From: a virus
DNA: 34,916 nucleotides
IMG/VR virus record: IMGVR_UViG_3300020603_000066
Span: 1 to 34,916 of that record
Direction: 5' to 3' (one strand)
This document shows positions 1 to 12,300 of the stretch, piece after piece. Every line of letters starts with the position of its first letter. Positions within the stretch are counted from its first letter, which is position 1. A program made the translations under genes and the position numbers. Below the pieces are notes generated by a model that saw only the letters and a program-made list of their open reading frames with translations, was not told the DNA's origin and did not search any database.

Positions 1-1
1 T

Positions 2-9
2 AATAAATA
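2..9 (+). promoter_or_regulatory. Candidate T4-type late promoter upstream of gene 25
   Basis: The octamer AATAAATA differs by one base from the T4 late promoter core TATAAATA and lies six bases before the gp25 start codon. That is closer than usual for a transcription start plus a ribosome site, and no Shine-Dalgarno sequence is visible between them. The region upstream is outside the window. The call rests on the motif and position only, and in AT-rich DNA a chance match is plausible. Confidence 0.3.
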
Positions 10-14
10 TTAAT

Positions 15-407
15 ATGCCAACTAATACTCGTACATTCGCAGATTTAGATTTAAACTTTACAGCACACCCTGTAAATAAGGATGTAGCTATAAAATATGA
101 CGAGCAAGCGATTAAACAAAGTGTTCGAAACTTAATACTTACTAAAAATTTTGAAAGACCTTTTCATAGTGAAATCGGTTGTCAAGTAAGAGGAATGCTT
201 TTTGAACCAGTCACTGAAATGGCTACAGCTGTAATTAAAAGAAGTATAGTTGATGTTATAAGAAATTACGAACCAAGAGTATTATTAGTTGATGTGTTTG
301 TATTGGTTCGTCCAGACGAAAATTATGTAGATATTCGTATTGTATTTAAAATTATTAATACAGCTACACCAATAGAATTAACTTTAACACTCGAAAGAAC
401 ACGATAA
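15..407 (+). CDS. 25: Baseplate wedge subunit gp25 (sheath initiator, lysozyme-like fold)
   Basis: This 130-residue protein matches the gp25/gpW family (T4 gp25 is 132 aa). It sits in the baseplate wedge and starts polymerisation of the contractile sheath. Seen in the sequence: a family-type N-terminus with an FERPFHSEIGC segment around residues 46-56, and the conserved E-P-R motif at 86-88 (NYEPRV), shared by gp25 and type VI secretion TssE proteins. Its stop codon overlaps the next start by one base, so it is probably translationally coupled to gp6, its wedge partner in T4. No clear ribosome site precedes the ATG. Length and motif make the call firm. Confidence 0.93.
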   Translation: MPTNTRTFADLDLNFTAHPVNKDVAIKYDEQAIKQSVRNLILTKNFERPFHSEIGCQVRGMLFEPVTEMATAVIKRSIVDVIRNYEPRVLLVDVFVLVRPDENYVDIRIVFKIINTATPIELTLTLERTR

Positions 408-2254
408 TGGCTGAAACAAGTAGAAACATTAAAGTCACTGAATTAGATTTTGATGAAATAAAAAAGAATATAAAGACATATTTAAAAGCACAAAATGCAT
501 TTAGCGATTACAATTTTGAAGGATCTGGTCTTTCAATCTTGTTAGATGTACTTGCTTACAACACACATTATAATGCTTTGTATTATAATTTAAGTGTTAA
601 TGAAATGTTTTTAGATAGTGCTGTAAAACGTTCATCAGTTGTAAGTCTTGCTAAATCATTAGGATATACTCCATCATCAAGTATTGCTTCAAAAGCACTT
701 ATTGATCTTGTTATATCGAACGTATCAGGAAATCCAACAACTCTTACTATACCAGCAGGAACTTCATTCAGTTCAAATTTTAGTGGAAGTAATTTTAATT
801 TTTTAACTGATAGTACAACCACTGTTTCTCGTTCTATCACAAATACATATTCATTTTTAAATGTTCCTATAATTGAAGGAAGATTATTACAAAAAACATA
901 TTCAATGGTCACGAATGGATCTTATGTAATTCCAAATGCTAAAGTAGATACTTCAACAATTAAAATCAATGTTCAAGAGGTAGCAGGATCAGCAGCAAAC
1001 ACAGTATATAATCTTGCTGATAATTTCTCTACATTAACTCCAGTATCACGTGTTTATTTTTTAAAAGAAAATGATGATGGTAATTATGTTATTTCTTTTG
1101 GTGATGGTCTTTTAGGATTTGCTCCAGCAAATGGTGCAAATATTCTTATAGATTATTTTGTTTGCAATGAATCAGAACCAAATGGTACAGCTACTTTCAC
1201 ATACACAGGAAACGCATTTACAAATACAGCCAACGTATCAATTGTGACAAAAGCAATTGCAGCTGGTGGTTCTATACCTGAAACAATTGATAGTATTAAA
1301 TTTAATGCTCCAAAAAGTTTTACAGCACAAAATAGAGCAGTGACTGCAGATGACTACAAAGTAATTATTCCAAAATTTTATAATAACGTTGATGCTATTT
1401 CAGTTTGGGGTGGTGAAGAAAATGATCCACCAATTTATGGAAAAGCATATATTTGTATTAAACCAAAAACAGGAGATACATTAACACAAAGCACTAAACA
1501 AATTATTATTAAAGATATTATAAAAGGAAAAAGTTTAGTAAGTATTATTCCAGAAATAGTTGATCCTGACATACTATACATATCAGTAAATTCAAATGTA
1601 TATTACAATCCAAAATTAACAACTCGTAGTGCTGACACTATAAAAAGCATTGTGGTTGATACAATAAAAGCTTATAACACAGGCAACTTAAATAAATTTG
1701 ATGCTGTATTTCGTGAGTCAGCATTATCTAGTTTAATTGACAAAAGTGAAAATAGCATTGTTTCAAACATTACTAAAATTCAATTAAAGTATCTTTTAAC
1801 ACCACAATTTAATACGAATACAAAATATACATTCTCATTAAATAATCCAATTTATAAACCAACTTCAACACAAAATGCTTCTATTTCTTTATCGTCATCA
1901 GGATTTACAATAGCAGGAAGTGTAGATACATATTACATTGAAGATAACGCAATCGGCGATTTAAGATTATTTTATCTTACTGCTGCAAATGTTAAAATTT
2001 ATACACCATCATATATCGGTACAGTAAATTACACAACAGGTAAAATATCAATCGATAGCATCAATATATCACAAGGTGATATTAATGGTAAAATAACTTT
2101 TACAGTAGAGCCTGCTTCTTATGATGTAATATCTCTTAGAAATCAATTAGCATTTATAAGAGAACAGGATATAGAAGTAAATATTATATCTGATAAAATT
2201 GCTTCTGGCGAAAGTGTGTCAGGAAAAGATTTTATATTTACAAACAGTAGATAA
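407..2254 (+). CDS. 6: Baseplate wedge subunit gp6 (baseplate J-like)
   Basis: At 615 residues this is close to T4 gp6 (660 aa), the dimeric protein that forms the inner ring of the baseplate and links the wedges. The N-terminus shows the family pattern: an acidic start, then a stretch around residues 25-60 rich in Y/N with GSGLSILLDVLAYNTHYNA. A region around 260-430 resembles the baseplate J-like domain of contractile tails, including FNAPKSFTAQNRAVTADDYK near residue 300. The ATG overlaps the gp25 stop by 1 nt, and the next wedge gene begins 7 nt after its stop. Gene order 25-6 is the same as in marine T4-like phages. No damage is visible. Confidence 0.9.
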   Translation: MAETSRNIKVTELDFDEIKKNIKTYLKAQNAFSDYNFEGSGLSILLDVLAYNTHYNALYYNLSVNEMFLDSAVKRSSVVSLAKSLGYTPSSSIASKALIDLVISNVSGNPTTLTIPAGTSFSSNFSGSNFNFLTDSTTTVSRSITNTYSFLNVPIIEGRLLQKTYSMVTNGSYVIPNAKVDTSTIKINVQEVAGSAANTVYNLADNFSTLTPVSRVYFLKENDDGNYVISFGDGLLGFAPANGANILIDYFVCNESEPNGTATFTYTGNAFTNTANVSIVTKAIAAGGSIPETIDSIKFNAPKSFTAQNRAVTADDYKVIIPKFYNNVDAISVWGGEENDPPIYGKAYICIKPKTGDTLTQSTKQIIIKDIIKGKSLVSIIPEIVDPDILYISVNSNVYYNPKLTTRSADTIKSIVVDTIKAYNTGNLNKFDAVFRESALSSLIDKSENSIVSNITKIQLKYLLTPQFNTNTKYTFSLNNPIYKPTSTQNASISLSSSGFTIAGSVDTYYIEDNAIGDLRLFYLTAANVKIYTPSYIGTVNYTTGKISIDSINISQGDINGKITFTVEPASYDVISLRNQLAFIREQDIEVNIISDKIASGESVSGKDFIFTNSR

Positions 2255-2260
2255 AAAACT

Positions 2261-4891
2261 ATGCCAGCTTCAGTAAAAGCAACAGCATCGATAGTCGTTA
2301 GTAAACAAGTCCCTGAATTTGTAAGGGATGATAATCAAAAGTTTATTGACTTTCTAAAAGCATATTACGAATTTCTTGAAAATTTTTACCCACAACAACA
2401 TTTAGAAGACATAAGAGATATTGATAATACTGTCAATATGTTTGTTGACTATTTCTCAAAAGAAATATTACCTAGCATTCCAAAAGAAGTTCTTTCAGAT
2501 AAAAGATATCTAGCAAAACATATTAAAGATTTATATCTATCAAAAGGAACAGAAGCTTCATATAAATTTCTTTTTCGTATATTGTTTAATGAAGATGCTG
2601 AATTATATTTTCCTAAAGTTGATATGCTTCGTGTATCAGATGGTAAATGGAGCGAAAGACAAATAATTCGTGTTCTTGCTACAACAGGAGATGCTCGTAA
2701 TTTATTAGGACAATTAATTACACAAACTAGAATATTTCCAAATGGTGTAATAGAAAAAGCAACAGCCAGAGTTGAAAATGTTATTCTGTTTCGTTTTTTA
2801 AATTTAGATATTGCTGAAATAACAATTAGCAAAGATAGTTTGACTGGAGTATTTAAACAAACTAATGATATTGAAACATTCACAATAACAGGAAAGTCTA
2901 ACATAACACCATTTGGTGATATTATTTGTACTGTTCTTCCAATTATAGAAAAATTTAATATTATTGAAGGTGGTGCATATAGTCAAATAGGTGATGTGAT
3001 TCAATTCAGTTCTCCTACAGGTGTGCTTGCACGTTCAGAAGTTGGTGCAATTCTTCCAGGATCTGTGACTGAATTAATTGTTGCTAGTGGTGGTGTTGGA
3101 TATCAATTAAATGATACAATAACATTTAATAATGCTGGAACAGGTGGTCCAGAATTATCTCCATCATTATCTGCATCAGGATTTATATCTGAGATTGATA
3201 GAGATTCTTTACTAAAAGAAGATGGTACAGGATTTATATTGAATGAAGATTTAGGAGAAATAGACATTGAATCTTCAAATACTGGAGCAATCAAAAAAGC
3301 AACAATACTCTCTCCTGGAGCTTTTTATAATAAACTACCTATTCTTTCTCTTCCAACTGGTGCAGGAAGAGCAAATGGAAAAATATTAGCTGGATCAAAG
3401 AGCATTGGTAAAATTACAAGTATTGTCACATCTGAAAGTGGATTTGATTATGTAAACCCACCTGATTTCTTTATACCTCTTTATATGGTAATTAAAACTG
3501 CAAGTGGTGCATTTTCTCTTGGTGAAACAATTACTAGTTTGCCTCAATCAATTCGTTTAGAAAGAAATACTGATGATAATTTAATCCTAGAAAATGGTGA
3601 TAAATTTTTATCAGAGAAACAGCAAATAGCAACTGGTGTATTAGAAAAAATTGATAATGATACACATTTAATTAAATTAAAACAAGCTTCATCTTTTTCT
3701 GGTTTTTTAAAAGAAGATGAGAGTGGTTATATATTAGATGAAGATTCAGATATATTTGTAAGAGAGCAGTCTGGTATGTTTTCAAATAATATGAATATTA
3801 AAGGATTAACTTCTTTATCAACAGCTAAAATTTGTTCAATATCAAATCCTAATGTTCGTGTAAGAGTGAATGCATTAACTTCTCAAATTGGAGGGTTTAG
3901 TGGTTCTGATGGTCAATTATCAGAAAGTTCAAAACGAATTCAAGACTCTTTATATTATCAAGATTTCTCTTATGTCATTAAGGTAGGACAAAGTATTAAT
4001 TTGTATCGTGATGCAGTTAAAAAACTACTTCACCCAATCGGGCTTGCATTATTTGGAGAAGTTAAAGTTAAAAATAACATTTCTACAAATGTTAAATTAA
4101 AGGTGCAAATATTAAACTATCAAATTCGTCAAATAATTGATATGAAAATGAAAGCAGTAGGTAATTATAGAACTGCTAATGAAATGTTTGCAACATTGAG
4201 CAAAGAACAAATAGTACTTAAAATTACGGATTTTATTGCTACAACTTTGAGACTAAATATATTAAATCCAGAATTTTTACCAACATTAACATTTCCAAAG
4301 CTTTCAACTGCAGAAACTTATCTTTTAGATTTAAGATCAGAAGTTATAGGATTTGAACAAGAAAAGACTCTTTCTATATTCTTAAAGAAAGATCAAATAG
4401 TCAAAAAACTAGATCGAAACCCAATAACTTTGCTTGAAATATCAACTCCTGCTTTCGATGGTAGTGCAAGAAGAGCTGGAACTAATTTAGTAGATTTAGA
4501 AAGATTTAAATTTACTCATAAACCAAGTGTTTCTGGTACCAAATTTGCAAACCTTACAGGAACACCTGCATTTACCACAGAGACATATGGTGTTATTAAC
4601 ACTTATCCAAATCCTAATTTTAATTATTGGGTTTTTGGAAACACACAAATTAAGGATTTTTCAAACATAACTTGTTTGGAAATACTAAATAATCCATATA
4701 AGAAAGTCAATTTTGCAATAGAATCAGAAATTGGTATCGTGAGACTTCCAGCATCAGCTTTAAGATTCTCTACAGACGATGTGAGATTTACGTTTGACGA
4801 TACATTTACAATGGATGCGGACAGTGTAGAAATGGACGCTACAATTTATGGTTGGGATAATAATAACTTATTATTCGACCTATATACTTAA
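2261..4891 (+). CDS. Large baseplate wedge-region structural protein (gp7 slot)
   Basis: This 876-residue protein lies between gp6 and gp8, where T4 has gp7, but I cannot show homology to gp7 (1032 aa), so I leave the symbol empty. The first 150 residues look well folded (VSKQVPEFVRDDNQKFIDFL, then KDLYLSKGTEASYKFLFRIL). This N-terminus is typical of an unnamed structural protein in marine T4-like phages. The middle holds degenerate glycine-tyrosine beta repeats (key Tyr at 281, 356 and 397) and two copies of an L-K-E-D-x-x-G-x-I-L-x-E-D motif starting near residues 318 and 483. The C-terminal third is non-repetitive. A wedge or tail-periphery role is inferred from position. Confidence 0.72.
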   Translation: MPASVKATASIVVSKQVPEFVRDDNQKFIDFLKAYYEFLENFYPQQHLEDIRDIDNTVNMFVDYFSKEILPSIPKEVLSDKRYLAKHIKDLYLSKGTEASYKFLFRILFNEDAELYFPKVDMLRVSDGKWSERQIIRVLATTGDARNLLGQLITQTRIFPNGVIEKATARVENVILFRFLNLDIAEITISKDSLTGVFKQTNDIETFTITGKSNITPFGDIICTVLPIIEKFNIIEGGAYSQIGDVIQFSSPTGVLARSEVGAILPGSVTELIVASGGVGYQLNDTITFNNAGTGGPELSPSLSASGFISEIDRDSLLKEDGTGFILNEDLGEIDIESSNTGAIKKATILSPGAFYNKLPILSLPTGAGRANGKILAGSKSIGKITSIVTSESGFDYVNPPDFFIPLYMVIKTASGAFSLGETITSLPQSIRLERNTDDNLILENGDKFLSEKQQIATGVLEKIDNDTHLIKLKQASSFSGFLKEDESGYILDEDSDIFVREQSGMFSNNMNIKGLTSLSTAKICSISNPNVRVRVNALTSQIGGFSGSDGQLSESSKRIQDSLYYQDFSYVIKVGQSINLYRDAVKKLLHPIGLALFGEVKVKNNISTNVKLKVQILNYQIRQIIDMKMKAVGNYRTANEMFATLSKEQIVLKITDFIATTLRLNILNPEFLPTLTFPKLSTAETYLLDLRSEVIGFEQEKTLSIFLKKDQIVKKLDRNPITLLEISTPAFDGSARRAGTNLVDLERFKFTHKPSVSGTKFANLTGTPAFTTETYGVINTYPNPNFNYWVFGNTQIKDFSNITCLEILNNPYKKVNFAIESEIGIVRLPASALRFSTDDVRFTFDDTFTMDADSVEMDATIYGWDNNNLLFDLYT

Positions 4892-4909
4892 AACAAATAG
4901 GAAAGAATC

Positions 4910-6325
4910 ATGGCAGCAATTATATCAAATAAATTCCGCATTCATAATGCGCAATCATTTTTAGAGGGATTCGATGAAGCATCCCCTACTTCAATTTATC
5001 TGGGTATCGGACGTCCACAATCTTGGGCTGACGACAATTTACCAGACACACCAAAAGACACAGTCGGCGACGAATTATATTACTGGGATGATATGATCGC
5101 ATTAAAGCGAGTACAAGCATCAGATGTAATATTATCAATTCCAAGAAGAGACTGGACATCAGGAAAATATTATGACATTTATCGTCATGATTATAATGGT
5201 GTCACTGCTGGTGTAAATATTAACTCTGGTGGAGCAACAACTCCAGCAACGTTATTTGATGCAAACTTTTTCATAATCACAGATGAATATAACGTTTATA
5301 AAGTAATCAAAAATAGAAATTCACAAGGTGCACTTATAGCAAGTACAATTAAACCTACAGGAACTGGTACTTCTATATTTTCAACAGCTGATGGCTATTC
5401 GTGGAAATATATGTTTACAGTTTCTCCTGCTAACGTTTTGAAATTCGTTTCTACAGATTTCATTCCAGTTAAACAACTCATTACAAATCCTGGAGTCACA
5501 GATGCATACTACAGTCAATATCTTGTTGAGCAAGCTGCCGTCGACGGAAGAATTGACAACATAGTAATGACAAATGTTGGTTCAGGATATTCATCAGTTC
5601 CAACTGTGACAATCACAGGTGATGGTACAGGTGCTACAGCAACTGCTGTGCGTGATGCTGGTACAAATACTATTACATCAATCTCTATAACATCTGGTGG
5701 TTCAGGATACACTTATGCTACTGCGACATTCACAGGTGGTGGTGGTGCAAATGCTGCAGCAACAGTAATCATATCTCCAAAAGGTGGACATGGTATTGAT
5801 GCTATAAAAGAACTTGGTGGATTTTATGTTATGATGAACGTTAGATTAGAATACAACGATGGGTCAGGCGACTTCCCAGTTGATAATGACTATCGAAGAA
5901 TCACACTTATAAGAGATCCATTTAATTTTGGATCATCTACTGTAGCTACTCTTTCAACAAGAACAGCATCTAAAGCAATGGCATATTCTGCTCTTAATGG
6001 TGTACTTTTAGTTGATAGAATAATTAGAGGTGGAACTTCTAATGCTTATGGAAGAATTATAAGTATTGATACTGCTGGTACAACTATTCGATACATACAA
6101 GAAAGAACTGATAACATTGCTGGAGCAGCTTTTCAATCAGGAGAAACAATTACAATGTTTGCTGCTGATGGCGTCACACCAACAGCTGTGACATTCACTT
6201 CTGGTGCTTTAACAAATCCAGAAATACAAGCAGACAGTGGTGATGTTATATATGTAGAAAATAGAAGACCTATTAATCGTGCGATTGACCAAATCGAAGA
6301 TATTAAGATTATAGTTGAAATGTAA
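4910..6325 (+). CDS. 8: Baseplate wedge subunit gp8
   Basis: The protein has 471 residues, against 334 for T4 gp8, and matches the gp8 family of marine T4-like phages. gp8 forms a dimer on the outside of the baseplate wedge. Family signatures are the N-terminus MAAIISNKFRIHNAQSF, the segment YYWDDMIALKRVQASDV at about 62-78, the WTSGKYYDIYRHDY segment near 90, and GYSWKYMFTVSP near 163. Extra length comes partly from an inserted pair of 40-residue repeats (N-V-G-S-G-Y-S-S-V-P at 222-231, then G-G-S-G-Y at 263-267), followed by a glycine-rich stretch. The ribosome site AGGAAAG precedes the ATG. A 7-bp hairpin begins at its stop codon. Confidence 0.87.
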   Translation: MAAIISNKFRIHNAQSFLEGFDEASPTSIYLGIGRPQSWADDNLPDTPKDTVGDELYYWDDMIALKRVQASDVILSIPRRDWTSGKYYDIYRHDYNGVTAGVNINSGGATTPATLFDANFFIITDEYNVYKVIKNRNSQGALIASTIKPTGTGTSIFSTADGYSWKYMFTVSPANVLKFVSTDFIPVKQLITNPGVTDAYYSQYLVEQAAVDGRIDNIVMTNVGSGYSSVPTVTITGDGTGATATAVRDAGTNTITSISITSGGSGYTYATATFTGGGGANAAATVIISPKGGHGIDAIKELGGFYVMMNVRLEYNDGSGDFPVDNDYRRITLIRDPFNFGSSTVATLSTRTASKAMAYSALNGVLLVDRIIRGGTSNAYGRIISIDTAGTTIRYIQERTDNIAGAAFQSGETITMFAADGVTPTAVTFTSGALTNPEIQADSGDVIYVENRRPINRAIDQIEDIKIIVEM

Positions 6326-6340
6326 GAATTTGTTTCTTAC
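6322..6340 (+). terminator. Small hairpin at the gp8 stop codon
   Basis: GTAAGAA and TTCTTAC form a perfect 7-bp stem around a five-base loop (TTTGT); the stem contains the gp8 stop codon. The following bases are AT-rich (CTAAATTTAAATAG) but have no clean T-run. It could slow transcription, protect a 3' end or be chance. The stem has only two G-C pairs, so it is weak. Confidence 0.25.
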
Positions 6341-6359
6341 TAAATTTAAATAGAATAAC

Positions 6360-9300
6360 ATGAGTATTAATTTTAACGTCACTCCATATTTTGATGACTT
6401 CAATGAGTCGAAACAATTCCTTCGAGTATTGTTTCGTCCAGGATATGCAGTTCAAGCACGTGAATTAACCCAACTTCAAACAATCCTACAAAATCAAATT
6501 AAACGTTTTGGAGATCATTTCTTCAAAAATGGAGCAATGGTTGTTCCAGGAGAAGTTAATTTTGACTCAAAAGTTCACTTTGCAAAATTAGAAGATCTAT
6601 TTGGAAACACTAATGTCACTTCTTATCTAACTCAATTCAGAGATAAAATAATTACAGGAGCAACATCAGGTGTCAAAGCTGTAGTTAATGATACATCTGA
6701 ATGTAATTGTATGGTTCCAGGAGATAGTTCAGTTGCTACTCTTTATTATAAAGTCACAGATACAGCTGATGATGGAATTACAAAAAGATTTATTCCAGGA
6801 GAAACAATAACAGCTTTTGCAGCTGATAACACAACAGCAAAAAACTATCGATTAACTACAAATCAAGTAAGTGATATATCTGTAAAAATAAAAAGTTTTG
6901 GAGATAGTGGACAAGCAGCAACTACATATACAAATAATCCATCAAGCGATGTATTAGGGCTTGCAACAGTTGTTGAAGTTAAAGAAGGAATATATTACAT
7001 TGATGGTTTCTTTGTAAAGAATCCTGAATTACATTTATATGTTGGTAGATTTATCAATAATGTCACTGCTCGTGTTGGATTTGAAGTCACAGAAAGTGTA
7101 GTCACACCAGAACAAGATGCTTCATTAAATGATAACGCACAAGGTTCAAATAACTATGCTGCTCCAGGAGCACATCGTTATAAAGTGTCAGTTGGATTAA
7201 AACGATTAGAATTAAATACTACAGATACAATTAAATTTATAGAATTATTACGTTTAAAAGATGGCAGATTATTACATAAAGTTGATAAAACATCTTATGC
7301 TGAATTAGAAAAAACTTTTGCTCGAAGAACATTTGATGAATCAGGTTCTTATGAAGTAAATAAATTTGTTCTTGCACCAAGAGAGCATTTAATTACTGGA
7401 ACTAATAATGGAGTATATCCTGCAACACCTGCAATTCCAGTTTCTGGCACCAAATATGGTGATGCAAATAAAATAGCACTTGCAATAGATCCAGGAAAAG
7501 CTTACATTGATGGATATGAAGTAGAATCAATTTTAACTAAATTTTTAGATGTAGATAAAGCAAGACCTGTTGGTAATGTTGAAGGTGGACACATTTCTCG
7601 TCTTGACGATCAACCAATCGGAACAACTGTAGGAAATAATATAATTGTTTCAGCAGTGCAAGGTCTTCCTCCTGTAAATACTTTTGGATTAGTTTACCTA
7701 TGGGCTGGTATTGACAATCATATAGGTGGTGTCACTATTGGGACAACTACAAATTTAAATAAAACAGGTTTACTCGGAACAGCAAGAATTCGTTCTTTCC
7801 AATTACATTCTTCAGATTATACTGGAACACCAAAATATAAACTTTCTTTCTTTGATTTAAAATTAGAATCAGGATATAACTTTGAGAGAGATGTCAAATG
7901 GATCTCTGATGTTGGAGCAACAAATCCAATTGGGTTTTATGCTGAAGTAGATCAAGTTATTGCACCAAAGTCTTTAATTGGTCAAGTATCAGGAACTTCA
8001 GGATCTGCTACTCTTACAGGTATTGGAACAAGATTTCAAGATGAATTTAAAATAGGAGATGCTGTAGTTTTAACAACATCAAATACATTTGTAGGATTTG
8101 TAGATGCAATAGCTTCACCAACTTCATTAACAATTGATAGAAATTTTGCTGCAACTTACACAGGTGTAGTTTATGCACGTGGTAATACTATAATTTACGA
8201 TCCTGAATATTTACCACTCGTTTTTCAAACTGGAATAGAAAATACAAAAACATTAAGAGGATTAGATACAGCTACAGGTCAAGACACAATTCTTTCATCT
8301 ACACAAACTGTGAGAAGAATGATTACTGCTACAACAACTGCAGGTGGTGATTGGATACATACTTTAACAGAATCTACTGAATTCTTTTTAACAGATGCTG
8401 ATTTAAATAACTATACATTATTTGATAATGTTGCAAAAACAATTGTAGCATTAACAACAGCTACAATAGCATTTGATAATAACGCAAATAGAAAAACAGT
8501 CACTATTTCTGGTTTAACTGGTGCAAGAAGCTATACACTTTTAACAAGTATATTACAAACAGGAATAAGTGCTAGAGAAAAAATTAAAACAAAAACTAGT
8601 TATACACAAGATATAACAACAGCTTTAAATGTCACTGGTAAATCTATTCTTTTAGATCATGCTGATGTTTGTGAAATAGTTTCAGTGTTAATGACTCCAG
8701 GAAATTATTCAGCATTCAGTTCAGCTGGTGCTATTAATATTACAAGTAGATTTACATTAGATTCAGGTCAAAGACCTACACATTATCAAAAAGGTGCATT
8801 AGTATTAAAAGATGGTGTTGGTGTACCAACTGGAGCAATTAGAGTAAATTACAAATACTTTGCTTATAGTGGTACAGGAAATTATTTCAGTGCTGATAGC
8901 TATTCATCTCTCAATTATGAAGATATACCAGAATTCAAAGTGACCAATTCAGATGGTTCAACTGTCTCAATACCTCTTCATGATGTGATTGATTATCGTC
9001 CAGTTATTTCTGGATTAAATACATTTGCACCAAATATACCAAAAATTGGTACAGATTTTAATACAAGCATTGCTAATTATTTACCAAGATGGGATAAAAT
9101 TGTTATAGACAGTATTGGTAATTTTACAGTAATTAAAGGTGTTCCTGGATTTGTTCCAAAACAACCTGAAGATCCAAAACAAGGTATGGTTCTAGGAACA
9201 GTATTTTTACCAGCATATACTAAGAAAGCAAGTGATGTTGCTATATTCAAACGTGATAATCGTAGATATACAATGCGTGATATAGGATTTTTAGAAAGAA

Positions 9301-12300
9301 GAATATCAAATTTAGAATATTATACAAGTTTAAGCTTATTAGAAAAAGAAACAGCAGCATTTAGTATTAAATCAGCAACATCAGGTTTAGATAGATTTAA
9401 AAATGGATTCTTAGTGGATCAATTCACAGGACATGGTGTAGGAAATGTTCAACATCCAGATTATCGTATAGCAGTAGATAATGCTACAAGAGAATTACGT
9501 CCTATGCACTTCACTGAAGCATTAGATATAATTGAAAACTTAGATTCAGGTCCACAAAGAGCAAGTAGATCGTATCAAAGATCAAATGATTTAATTACAT
9601 TACCATATACTGAAACATCATTTATTTTTAATCCAAATGCATCAAGAACAATCGATGTTAATCCATATAAGATTGGTGCATTCAAAGGAGAAATAGAATT
9701 AACACCTGAAGGAGATTTTTGGAAAGAAATAGATCGTCGTCCAGATTTACAAGTCACAGATGATAATGGTTATGATGCAATTAGATTTTTAGCTGAAAAA
9801 GCTGGAGTGTTTGGTACACAATGGAATGAGTGGTCATATAACTGGACTGGTTCAACAGATCAAGTAAGAACATATGAATCAGGGAATTCTGGATTTGAAG
9901 AAACAATTACAACACAAACTGGAACACAAACAAGAGATGGTATAACTACTTCTTTATCAAATAGTGTTAATTCTGTAAATTATGGAGATAGAGTAGTTGA
10001 TATTTCATACATACCTTATATTCGTCCAAGACCAGTTTCTTTTATCGCTAGAAATTTAAAACCTGATACTAAATTCTATGCATTTTTTGATAATGCTAGA
10101 ATTGATGATACAGCAATCATACCAGCTGATGTATTTAAATTAACAAAAGTTGTTGGTGCAGCAGACTTAAATTTTAACGTTCAACAAACTATTCAAACTG
10201 TTCTTTCTGATTCATTAGCAAGAACTGATTCTGAAGGAGTATTTCAACCAGCATTCCAATATGGTGATGTATTAAAAAATACATTACCTGCTGCTACAAC
10301 AGTTCAAACTATTAATCATATTACAAGTGCTAGTGGTGCAACATCATTTACATTAACTGTATCAAGTGCTAATGATATTCGTGCAGGACATCATGTTCAT
10401 TTATATAATTTTAATAATGTAAGAGTAAATCCAGAAGTTGTTTCAAACTTAATTGAAAACAATGTGACTTCTACAATTGTCACATTAGGAAACAATCACG
10501 CAAAACAATTAAATTTAAGAATATTTAAAGTATTAGCAGTTGCTGGAACAACATTAACATTAGGAAATATTAATGGTTCAATTATTGATGCTTTTGATTC
10601 TTATACAACAGCTGTATATCCTAATGGTGATGGTGGAAAATTACAAAGATTACAAGCTAGTGCAGTAGCTAACTTTGAAGGAATTTCAACTTCATCAACT
10701 GTTCGTAATATTCATATGATTAATATTAAAAATGGATTTGCAATTGGTGATGAATTAACAGGAGAAGTTGATATTGGTTCAGGTGCGAGAAATAGAGTGA
10801 CGATTACTGAGATTAATAGTGGATCTAATGCTTCAATTGCTCCTACAATGAAAGTATTAGGAAATAGTTTAAGAACTGATAATAATGGTTCAATTTGTGG
10901 TGTTTACTTTATACCAGAGAATGCATTTAGAACAGGTGAAAGAACATTTAAACTAATTGATAGTATTACGAACAATGATAAAGATTATGATTCTAAAGGA
11001 ACAGCATCTTATATAGCTTCAGGTACAACATTAAGTAAAGAAAGAACTATTGTAAATTCAAGAGATGTAAGATTTGTACAAGATAGATTGTTTCAAGAAT
11101 TGCCAGCAAGACGTACAACTACAACAACTAGACTTCTTTATACTCTTCCACCACCTGCACCAGATAATACAGGAGGTGGCGGTGGAAATGGAGGTGGAGG
11201 AGGTGGACACGATCCTGTAGCACAAACGTTTGTTGTATCAGGTAAAGGTGGCATATTTGTTTCTTCTGTTGATTTATATTTTGAAGAAAGAGGATCAAGA
11301 CCAATTCTTGTTGACTTAAGAGTGACAAATAGTGGCGTCCCTTCTTCACGTATAATACCACTTACAACTGTCACAAAAATGCCAGAAGAAATAAATGAAT
11401 CTTCAAATGGTTCAGTTGCAACAAATTTTAAATTTTTAGCACCTGTTCATTTACAAGACAATGAAACATATGCTATCGTCGTAAGAACAGATGAACCTGG
11501 AGCTAAAATATTTATTTCTGAATTGGGACAGCAAGATTTAATTACAACAAATATTATAACACAACAACCATTAACTGGTTCATTATATCTATCACAAAAC
11601 GCACAAGAGTATCAAATTAATCCTTTATTGGATATGAAATTTAAATTATATTCTTGTGTATTTAATACAGGTGTTGTTGCTGATGTTGAATTAAAAGCAA
11701 ACCCACCATTAACATTTAAATTAGATGAAAATCCATTTACATTTACTCCGAATACACCACATGTAAGAGTAAATGCTAGAAATCATGGATTCACATTTAA
11801 TGATAAAGTAGTTATCACAGGAGTTCCTACAGGAACATATGGTGGTAGTGGTGCGAATGGTGTTCCTCATAGTTTATTAAATGGTTCACACTTGGTATTA
11901 GCTGAAGGATTAACAAAAGATTCTTTTATGATACAATTACAAACTACAGATGCAAATGGACAGAGTTTAATTACAGGAACAACAGCAAACTTTGTTAAAA
12001 GTAATGTTGGTGGAACAAATGTACTTTGCTCTCGTCAATTGAATGTTGATGCACTTTATTTAAAAACAAATGATTTAATCTTTACAGATACAAGTATTGA
12101 TTATACAGTAATTGCTTCAGATAAAGATGGTGCGACCACTGATCCTCTTCCATTAATTGCAAATGAAAATTATTTCTTCACAGGAAGAAAAATAGTTAAA
12201 TCTTATGAAAACCAAACTGTCGTATCAAATACACCATTGTTAAAGAAACCAAGTTTAAGAATAAAAGCAAAATTAAAATCATTTAATGCTAATTTATCTC

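Noticed and set aside
11128-11374. Two minus-strand frames with polyproline opposite the glycine hinge
   Set aside because: Polyproline is simply the complement of the glycine codons; both overlap each other and the giant gene.
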